The translations under genes were made by a program, and so were the position numbers. Positions 7,112 through 12,141 of a DNA stretch of 12,141 nt are shown here, one piece after another. The stretch comes from Bacteroidales bacterium UBA1628 (GTDB lineage Bacteria > Bacteroidota > Bacteroidia > Bacteroidales > UBA932), in assembly GCA_002321335.1 (NCBI GenBank), contig DCMG01000043.1, positions 1 through 12,141 of the forward strand, read 5' to 3'. The notes below the pieces were generated by a model. That model had not been told where the DNA came from. It worked only from the letters and a program-made list of their open reading frames with translations, and did no database searches. The stretch's first letter is position 1, and each line of letters starts with the position of its first letter.

Positions 7112-7196
7112 AATGATAAGTTCGTTATTGTCACTTCTATTGTTTGTAAGTGTATAATCCGAGTCGTACATAGAAAAAATGAATAAATATGCAGCA

Positions 7197-8048
7197 CTAT
7201 AAAACCATCTTCTCCACGGAAAGCACTAGAATCCCCTCCGCACCAATCTCCTTCAGACTCTCGATCTTCTCCCACAAAACACTCTCGTCCACAACTGAAT
7301 GCAGCGAAGACCAACCGCTCTGGGCAAGCGGCAGGACTGTAGGGCTTCTCATCGCTGGAACTATCCGTATAGCCTCCTCAATCCTGTCATTCGGAATGTT
7401 CATCAGAAGATACTTCTTTCCTCTGCTGTCTCTGACAGCGTTGAACCGAAACTTAATCTGTTCCAGAAGTTTAGACTTGTCCTCGTACAGATTGCCGCCA
7501 GAGATGAGCACCGCCTCGGAGAACACAACTTTCTCCACTTCCTTCAAACCGTTGCTGACCAAGGTTCCGCCCGAAGACACTATGTCGAAGATCGCATCGC
7601 TCATCCCGACCGTTGGGGCTATCTCAACAGAGCCGGCGATAACGTTGATTTTCGCTCTTATCCCATTATCTTTCAGAAACTTGCTCAAAATATTAGGATA
7701 AGACGTGGCAATCCGTTTGCCGCTGAAATACTCAAGTCCAGGATATTCCTCAGCCTTGGGAATGGCCAACGAGATCCGGCATTCTCCGAATCCAAGACGG
7801 TCCACAATCTCCACAGACTCTCCCCTCTCGCACACCTCGTTGTAACCCACTATTCCCAAATCCGCCACCCCTTGTGCCACAGCCTGCGGGATGTCATCAT
7901 CCCGCAGGTAGAGGATCTCCACGGGGAAACTGCTGGACCTTGACAGGAATTTTCGCTTGCTGTCATCCACCTCGATTCCGGCCTCACGCATCAGTGCAAG
8001 ACTTTCATCACTTAATCGGCCTTTGGCCTGAATTGCGATTCTTAACAT
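7197..8048 (-). CDS. hisG: ATP phosphoribosyltransferase, long form
   Basis: Joins ATP and PRPP to make phosphoribosyl-ATP, the committed and feedback-controlled step of histidine synthesis. At 283 residues it is the long, self-sufficient form with a C-terminal ACT-like regulatory domain that binds histidine, so no HisZ partner is required. Visible: IQAKGRLSDES (6-16), DLGIVGYNEV (63-72), SGKRIATSYPNI (109-120), the PRPP-binding stretch GSVEIAPTVGMSDAIFDIVS (139-158) followed by SGGTL, and in the regulatory domain PAMRSPTVLPL (231-241) and GAEGILVLSVEKM. The ATG (8048-8046) lies 16 nt after the U-tract of the leader terminator, so this is the first structural gene under the attenuator. Confidence 0.97.
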   Translation of the reverse strand: MLRIAIQAKGRLSDESLALMREAGIEVDDSKRKFLSRSSSFPVEILYLRDDDIPQAVAQGVADLGIVGYNEVCERGESVEIVDRLGFGECRISLAIPKAEEYPGLEYFSGKRIATSYPNILSKFLKDNGIRAKINVIAGSVEIAPTVGMSDAIFDIVSSGGTLVSNGLKEVEKVVFSEAVLISGGNLYEDKSKLLEQIKFRFNAVRDSRGKKYLLMNIPNDRIEEAIRIVPAMRSPTVLPLAQSGWSSLHSVVDESVLWEKIESLKEIGAEGILVLSVEKMVL

Positions 8049-8064
8049 TTGTCGTTCGTTTTAT

Positions 8065-8100
8065 AAAAAAAGACCCGCAACCTACACGGAAGCGAGCCTT
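8065..8100 (-). terminator. Leader (attenuator) terminator before hisG
   Basis: On the minus-strand RNA AAGGCUCGC (8100-8092) pairs with GCGGGUCUU (8078-8070), nine base pairs including two G-U, with a 13-nt loop. The hairpin runs into seven U's (8071-8065), two of which can pair in the stem base. It stands between the His-rich leader ORF and hisG on the same strand, so it can only act as a premature terminator of the his operon. The left arm is also the 3' half of the antiterminator. Confidence 0.82.
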
Positions 8101-8149
8101 GACTAAATATCCCTCAAAGTATCAGATACCCACGACAAACTCACCCCCG
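8087..8149 (-). promoter_or_regulatory. Antiterminator pairing of the his attenuator
   Basis: CGGGGGUGAGUUU (8149-8137), which spans the stop codon of the leader ORF, pairs over 13 contiguous positions with AGGCUCGCUUCCG (8099-8087), including G-U pairs. This uses the left arm of the terminator, so the two structures exclude each other. The upstream half can instead be held by leader sequence: AUAUCCAC (8181-8174, His codons) pairs with GUGGGUAU (8133-8126), and UCACC (8162-8158) with GGUGA (8145-8141). Ribosomes paused on His codons would break those pairs and free the antiterminator. Confidence 0.7.
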
Positions 8150-8197
8150 GATGAAGCGGTGATGAAAATGTAGGTGGATATGATTAAACTGTCTCAT
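8141..8197 (-). CDS. hisL: Histidine-rich leader peptide of the his operon
   Basis: An 18-codon ORF (ATG 8197-8195, TGA 8143-8141) encodes MRQFNHIHLHFHHRFIRG. Five of eighteen residues are His (positions 6, 8, 10, 12, 13), a density that is very unlikely by chance directly upstream of hisG. The stop codon lies inside the 5' half of the antiterminator, and the His codons lie in the sequence that pairs with and hides it. This matches the classical attenuator: plentiful charged tRNA-His lets ribosomes reach the stop and block the antiterminator, whereas stalling on His codons permits it. The role is inferred from the layout. No Shine-Dalgarno sequence is obvious, as is usual in Bacteroidota. Confidence 0.82.
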   Translation of the reverse strand: MRQFNHIHLHFHHRFIRG

Positions 8198-8215
8198 ACA
8201 ATCTGTTCAATGCGA

Positions 8216-8246
8216 CAAATATCGGAAAAATATTCTAAAAAGCAAG
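8216..8246 (-). promoter_or_regulatory. Candidate his operon promoter
   Basis: On the minus strand a -33-like CTTG (8246-8243) and a -7-like GATATTTG (8223-8216) are separated by 19 nt. This compares with the Bacteroidota consensus TTTG-N19-21-TAnnTTTG, with one mismatch in each element. It predicts a transcript start near 8210, leaving only about a dozen bases before the leader-peptide ATG at 8197. No better candidate is seen between the porin stop and the leader ORF. Confidence 0.5.
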
Positions 8247-8270
8247 ATAAATTGACAAAATATTCATCTT
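8237..8270 (-). terminator. Intrinsic terminator after the downstream porin gene
   Basis: On the minus-strand RNA AAGAUGAAU (8270-8262) pairs with AUUUAUCUU (8252-8244), nine base pairs with one G-U and a nine-base loop, followed by GC and five U's (8241-8237). It begins 12 nt after the porin stop codon. The stem is AT-rich, so strength is uncertain. It overlaps the -33 element of the candidate his promoter and would separate the porin transcript from the his operon. Confidence 0.5.
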
Positions 8271-8282
8271 CCCAAATATCTT

Positions 8283-9602
8283 TTAAAATGAATATTTCAC
8301 GACACCCAGGACTCTGTGATTAAATATCAAATGAGCCTGAGAGTTGGCAAGCCCCTTGGCGTTCATGGATTTAATGTCACCATAACTTACGCCTGTGCAA
8401 TTATATTCAAGGGCAAAGGTAAGCCTTTCAAGATTGTAAGCCACAGCGGGAGCCAAGCGAGCCATGTAACGTATGTTCTTGAAACCGCCGTCAAAGTAAT
8501 AGATGTAGCCTGTCTTTGCGGCTCCGGTTTCGCCATCAGTGATCAATTCATGTCCAGAGCCCAATGCCGTCATTCCACCGGCGAACAAGAGGAACTGCCA
8601 CTGACTGCCATAACTGGCTGAAGCGAACCCTGTGACGGATCGCAGAGGAGTGTACTTGTACTTATACGCATCTGACTTGTCATAGACCGCATACCCTCCC
8701 ATGAGCCTGAGATGATCTCCTCCTGAAGCCAGAACAGCCTTTGCGTTGACTTTAAACAACCCTTTGCTGAACTCTATATAAGCCATTGGGCTGATCATGG
8801 AAATGCGGTCTTTGACTTTGGTGCCGACATCGTGATAATATGTCAAATCAGTTGTGCGCCAACGGGGAACCAGACTTATGAAATCAGCCCCTACCCTGGC
8901 CTTGATATACTTTGAGGAATATGTCAGGCCGGCGTACAATTCCGGTACAAGGCCATATTTGACATAGTCCGCCGAAGGTCCTTGCGGTCCAGTCGGCATG
9001 AATTCCATCGGATAAAGGAATCCAGCCGTGAATGAGAAACGCTTCAGGAAGTCTGTCTCGAACATCAGTTGAGGGCTTCTCGCATAAGGATTGAAAGGGG
9101 ATCCGGCCTCATAACCGACACTATATGGCATATCTAAGGACATAGGATGCCATGCTTGTCCGACCTTTACGGACATGGACTTGAAATAGTCTCCGAGATC
9201 ATTCCAATTGAATTTGAGATAGGCTTCCCTTAGATGCAGCGATGCGGAACCGCTTGTCGTCAAGTAGAAATCCGTCTCAAGTTTTCCAGTGACATTGAAT
9301 GATCCATACCGGAATCCTGTAAGATTGACTCCAAGACGTGTCGTGATGGCGGACATCTTGATGGAAGGATTATACCAGATGTCGTTGCCTTCCAGATTAA
9401 TCTCCTTGTCGTAAGGAACATAATAAAACAAGTCTTCAGTGTCGGCCTTGGAGTCACGAGCGTCGAAAATGGCGCTCGTGCGGAAAAAGCCGTATGGTTC
9501 CAAATGATTGGTGAGTTTGATCTGATGGCTTTGAGCCACAGCAGGTAATGCTGCAATCGACATGGCGACAGCCGACGCCAACATTGGGATTATTTTCTTC
9601 AT
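8283..9602 (-). CDS. Outer-membrane beta-barrel porin, copy 2 of a tandem pair
   Basis: A 439-residue protein with a signal peptide (basic MKK start, hydrophobic stretch, probable cleavage AVA-QS after residue 23). The rest has alternating hydrophobic and aromatic strand patterns and ends VVKYSF with the terminal Phe typical of barrel assembly signals. It shares clear blocks with the neighbouring porin: TEDLFYY (55-61), SAITTRLGVNLTG, GQAWHPM (148-154), a GSPFNPYARSPQ-like segment, DRISMISPM and NHRVLGVVKYSF. I recall similar uncharacterised Bacteroides barrels, and the length suits a porin of the DcaP-like type, but the family assignment needs a profile search. It lies 58 nt after its paralogue, separated by a 7-bp hairpin. 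Substrate unknown. Confidence 0.82.
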   Translation of the reverse strand: MKKIIPMLASAVAMSIAALPAVAQSHQIKLTNHLEPYGFFRTSAIFDARDSKADTEDLFYYVPYDKEINLEGNDIWYNPSIKMSAITTRLGVNLTGFRYGSFNVTGKLETDFYLTTSGSASLHLREAYLKFNWNDLGDYFKSMSVKVGQAWHPMSLDMPYSVGYEAGSPFNPYARSPQLMFETDFLKRFSFTAGFLYPMEFMPTGPQGPSADYVKYGLVPELYAGLTYSSKYIKARVGADFISLVPRWRTTDLTYYHDVGTKVKDRISMISPMAYIEFSKGLFKVNAKAVLASGGDHLRLMGGYAVYDKSDAYKYKYTPLRSVTGFASASYGSQWQFLLFAGGMTALGSGHELITDGETGAAKTGYIYYFDGGFKNIRYMARLAPAVAYNLERLTFALEYNCTGVSYGDIKSMNAKGLANSQAHLIFNHRVLGVVKYSF

Positions 9603-9620
9603 AGCATCAATTTTTTCCGC

Positions 9621-9642
9621 TCAAGGCCGACTACCGCCTTGA
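9621..9642. repeat. Perfect inverted repeat between the two porin genes
   Basis: TCAAGGC (9621-9627) and GCCTTGA (9636-9642) form a perfect 7-bp stem with an eight-base loop in the 58-nt gap. On the transcribed strand it is followed by GCGG and a run of A's rather than U's, so it does not look like an intrinsic terminator. It could be an intercistronic processing or stability hairpin in the leader of the downstream porin. Confidence 0.6.
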
Positions 9643-9660
9643 CTTGTCATACATTAAAAA

Positions 9661-10959
9661 CTAGAAAGTGAACTTTACCAGAGCCTGAACACGGTGGTTG
9701 GTGATCCAGTGAAGGTTGTCCTCGGCAAGGCCGTTGACACCGATGTACTTAACACCCTCAACCGTCTTGTAATCACCATACTGAACGCTTGTGAGCTCAT
9801 ATTCCAGACCAATCGCGAACTTACCGATGTTGTGGATCACAGTCGGGGTGAGCCTGTACATCTGGTTCATGTTCGAGAAGCTGTTCTTGCTGAAATAGAG
9901 GTTTGAAGCCAATGCATAAAGCTTGCCGTCGGTGTCCTTGTGCATTTCTCCTTCACCCGTATAAAGGTCGCTTTTCGTTCCGAAATTCTTCACATAACCT
10001 GCGAAAAGAATCCACTGGGTCTTCTTACCGTACATAAAGCTGGCCCACGTCGAGGAGTTACGCGTCGGAGTATAGTCAAAACTACCGTCAGTATTCTTTG
10101 CTGAGATTCCGTAGCCTCCGTTGAGGTTGAAATGCTCGCCCGCCTCGGCGAAGACGGTCTTGACTTTGGCCGAGAACAGGCCACTCTTATACTGTCCGAA
10201 GAAGAAAGGAGTGAGGGTTGTTATGCGGTCATCGACCTTGACAGAACCATTGTTTACTCTCGGCTTAATTGAAAGCATATTCACTCCAGCTCTTAGGAGA
10301 AGGTTATCTTTCTTGTAGTTCAATCCAAGATAGATTTCCGGAGTGCAGGCATCCTTGATGTAGTTGGCGGAAGCTCCGGAAGGGCCGGCGGAAACGTACT
10401 GCATCTGCCAAATTGCGGATCCGGTCAATGAGAGGGCATCATTGAACTTATAGTCCAACTTGACCTGTGGGGTGCGGCTGAATGGACCGAAAGGGGCACC
10501 GGTGTTGAGAGAGAAGACGTCCGGCATATCAGCCGCCATCGGATGCCAAGCCTGACCGGCAGTGACAAGCCAGTCGTTCTTTCCGACAGTGACGTAGGCC
10601 TGACGGAGACGGAGGACAGCAGTGCCAGTGGCACCGCTAAGGCCATTGTAAAAGTCGGTCTCGATCTTGGCGCCGAACTTCAGTCCATTATATTCATAGC
10701 CTGTCACATTGAGTCCGACTCTGGAAGTGATGGCGGCGAAGCGGAAAGAGCCTTGCTCGTTCAAATCAACGTCACCCTTCTTGTTCTCATCCTTTGGAAG
10801 ATAATAAAAGAGATCCTCTGTTCCGGCGACGCTCTCACGTGTGTCGAAAGCATAGTAATTGCGGATGAATCCGTAGAGACTGACCTTTGGAGTTGTCTCC
10901 TGCGCCGCAAGAGTGGCGCACATCGCCAGAGCTGCAAGTGAAGTGAAAATTCTGTTCAT
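9661..10959 (-). CDS. Outer-membrane beta-barrel porin, copy 1 of a tandem pair
   Basis: A 432-residue protein with a signal peptide (MNR start, hydrophobic core, probable cleavage LAA-QE after residue 19). The mature start KVSLYGFIRNYYAFDTRES is a typical first-strand pattern, and the protein ends in VKFTF with a terminal Phe. Blocks shared with its paralogue: TEDLFYY (47-53), AAITSRVGLNVTG (75-87), GQAWHPM (135-141), TGAPFGPFSRTPQ (153-165), VDDRITTLTPF and NHRVQALVKFTF. No TonB box, plug domain or SusD partner is seen, so it looks like a passive porin rather than a TonB-dependent transporter. It lies 85 nt downstream of an inner-membrane anion symporter gene, which suggests that the two serve the same substrate. 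Leader AT-rich (TTATTAAAATG). Confidence 0.82.
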   Translation of the reverse strand: MNRIFTSLAALAMCATLAAQETTPKVSLYGFIRNYYAFDTRESVAGTEDLFYYLPKDENKKGDVDLNEQGSFRFAAITSRVGLNVTGYEYNGLKFGAKIETDFYNGLSGATGTAVLRLRQAYVTVGKNDWLVTAGQAWHPMAADMPDVFSLNTGAPFGPFSRTPQVKLDYKFNDALSLTGSAIWQMQYVSAGPSGASANYIKDACTPEIYLGLNYKKDNLLLRAGVNMLSIKPRVNNGSVKVDDRITTLTPFFFGQYKSGLFSAKVKTVFAEAGEHFNLNGGYGISAKNTDGSFDYTPTRNSSTWASFMYGKKTQWILFAGYVKNFGTKSDLYTGEGEMHKDTDGKLYALASNLYFSKNSFSNMNQMYRLTPTVIHNIGKFAIGLEYELTSVQYGDYKTVEGVKYIGVNGLAEDNLHWITNHRVQALVKFTF

Positions 10960-10990
10960 TTTAATAACTACTAACTATTTTTTAAGCATT

Positions 10991-11028
10991 GGGAAGCTGC
11001 CTTGGTTCCTTTTCCAAAACAGCTTCCC
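10991..11028. repeat. Perfect hairpin between symporter and porin genes
   Basis: GGGAAGCTG (10991-10999) and CAGCTTCCC (11020-11028) are perfect 9-bp arms. Inside the 20-base loop TTGG (11002-11005) can also pair with CCAA (11014-11017). The hairpin begins 16 nt after the symporter stop. On the transcribed strand it is followed by AATGCTTAAAAAATAG without a U-run, so it may be a processing, stability or weak termination element rather than a standard intrinsic terminator. Confidence 0.65.
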
Positions 11029-11044
11029 TAATATTACGATATAA

Positions 11045-12141
11045 TTATTGAGCGAACGGGAATATCTTGGTGAGCCAGAAGAATCCGAAGATGAATCCGA
11101 CTACACCTATGATGATGCCAATCTTCGCCATATCCTTGGTCTCGACAAGTCCGGTGGAGGCCGCGATGGCGTTCGGAGGTGTGGAGATCGGGAAAAGCAT
11201 GGCGATAGAAGCGCACACAGCTATGAATATGATCATGGCCTGGGTTCCGCCCATAGCAACGAATGCGGTGTTGTTGGCCGCAGCGGGATCGGCCATACCC
11301 TCAGCGACAACGATAAGGATCGGGATAAGCAGAGCCGCGGTGGCGGAGTTGCTGATGAAGTTCGAGAGGAAGTAGCAAACCAAACCGGCTACAACCAAAA
11401 CCAGAATCACAGACATCGAACCGAACGGAATCGCTGTGATTAGGACCTTGGCGAGACCAGTGTCCTGAAGGAGATAGCCGAGGGCGAATCCTCCGGCCAC
11501 GAGCCAGAGCACAGACCAGTTGATTTCCTTGATCTCTTCCTTTCCGAAGAGACCGGTTGCAGTGAAGACTCCCAATGGGATCAGAGCCACGACATTGGAG
11601 CTGATGTGGTGGAGTTGCTCGGTGGCCCAGAGGAGAATCGTAATGATGAATGTGGCCCAAACCACTTTGCTCTTCCAATCCTTCTTCTTGTCGTTCGCGG
11701 GAATCTCAAGCACGAGCTTCTGGGTCTTGAACGGGAAGAAAACGAGGAGAAGAACCCATGCAAGGAGAATCATAATGATCACGTAAGGTATCATATGAAT
11801 GCACCAGTCTCCGAAAGAGACATCGATTCCGGCCTGCTCAAGGTAACCCTTCGCCGTGGCATTAGGAGGGGTTCCGATAGGGGTTCCGATACCGCCAAGG
11901 TTGGCGGCGACAGGAATCGAGAGAGCGAGACCGATCTTTCCCTTGTCATCGCTTGGAAGCTTAGAGAGCACAGGGGCGAGGAATGCCAGCATCATGGCCG
12001 CGGTGGCGGTGTTGCTCATGAACATCGAGAACACAGAGATGATGACAAGGAATCCGAGGAGCACCATCTTAGGCTTTGTTCCGAATATGCTGAGCAATGA
12101 TTTTGCGAGAGTCACGTCAAGTCCGAATCTTTCAGCCATGA
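11045..12141 (-). CDS. DASS/SLC13-family sodium-coupled anion symporter, N-terminus cut by window edge
   Basis: Inner-membrane carrier of the divalent anion:Na+ symporter family (succinate, malate, citrate or sulfate in known members). 364 codons are readable from an in-frame Met at 12139, but the frame is open to the edge. Family members are about 450-500 residues, so that Met is probably internal and about 100 residues are missing. Visible are the two Na+/substrate repeats: SNTATAAMM (42-50) with GIGTPIGTPPNA (83-94), and SNSATAALL (263-271) with STPPNAIAASTG (319-330), which form the two inverted halves. At least eight hydrophobic spans are seen, for example around 28-41, 116-136, 160-172, 183-197 and 341-358. 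The substrate cannot be read from these motifs. The tandem porins lie directly downstream. Confidence 0.92.
   Translation of the reverse strand, partial: MAERFGLDVTLAKSLLSIFGTKPKMVLLGFLVIISVFSMFMSNTATAAMMLAFLAPVLSKLPSDDKGKIGLALSIPVAANLGGIGTPIGTPPNATAKGYLEQAGIDVSFGDWCIHMIPYVIIMILLAWVLLLVFFPFKTQKLVLEIPANDKKKDWKSKVVWATFIITILLWATEQLHHISSNVVALIPLGVFTATGLFGKEEIKEINWSVLWLVAGGFALGYLLQDTGLAKVLITAIPFGSMSVILVLVVAGLVCYFLSNFISNSATAALLIPILIVVAEGMADPAAANNTAFVAMGGTQAMIIFIAVCASIAMLFPISTPPNAIAASTGLVETKDMAKIGIIIGVVGFIFGFFWLTKIFPFAQ

Noticed and set aside
7112..7171. Upstream start for hisD at 7171
   Set aside because: The extra 20 residues are low-complexity and polar. Starting at 7111 gives exactly the E. coli numbering of zinc and catalytic residues.
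1133..8060. A shared AACGAA-like motif just before the hisG, hisD, hisIE and leuA start codons
   Set aside because: The spacing to the ATG varies from 2 to 16 nt, the match is short, and the other genes lack it. It is more likely chance in AT-rich leaders than an operator or ribosome-binding site.
8080..8175. A 7-bp pairing between leader sequence ACCTACA (8175-8169) and the terminator loop TGTAGGT (8086-8080)
   Set aside because: The complementarity is real, but it is long-range, short, and not needed by the attenuation scheme. I see no way to tell it from chance without comparative data.
10960..11044. A promoter for the first porin gene in the gap after the symporter
   Set aside because: No TAnnTTTG-like element with an upstream TTTG at suitable spacing is visible. 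The gap holds a hairpin and AT-rich leader, so co-transcription is at least as likely.

Overview
This window most likely comes from a member of the Bacteroidota, probably a gut-type Bacteroidales. The reasons are the LeuA and outer-membrane-barrel sequences, which read like Bacteroidales proteins I remember, AT-rich leaders without clear Shine-Dalgarno sequences, and a Bacteroidota-style promoter (-33/-7) ahead of the his operon. No database was consulted. Every gene I can support lies on the minus strand, so transcription runs from high to low coordinates.

High-coordinate end (12141-8283): a DASS/SLC13-type Na+-coupled anion symporter cut by the window edge, followed by two tandem paralogous outer-membrane beta-barrel porins. 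Perfect hairpins lie in both intergenic gaps. The trio could move a small organic anion across both membranes; the substrate is not visible.

Control region (8282-8049): an intrinsic terminator after the porin, a candidate promoter, an 18-codon leader ORF with five His codons (MRQFNHIHLHFHHRFIRG), and alternative RNA structures. These are a 13-bp antiterminator and a 9-bp terminator with seven U's, ending 16 nt before hisG. This has the full layout of a ribosome-mediated histidine attenuator.

His operon (8048-1166): hisG, hisD, a single-ORF hisC-hisB fusion, hisH, hisA, hisF and hisIE, in the same order as the classical enterobacterial operon. All catalytic residues checked are present. A dedicated histidinol-phosphate phosphatase is missing. 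The fusion protein is the oddest gene. The HisC-HisB linker is built from copies of a short palindromic repeat, and a second cluster of the repeat is inserted in frame inside the HisB domain. Another copy lies immediately after the hisD stop codon.

Low-coordinate end (1133-1): the first 377 codons of leuA (2-isopropylmalate synthase) start 32 nt after hisIE, so leucine synthesis may be read from the same transcript. No RNA genes, IS elements or CRISPR arrays were seen.
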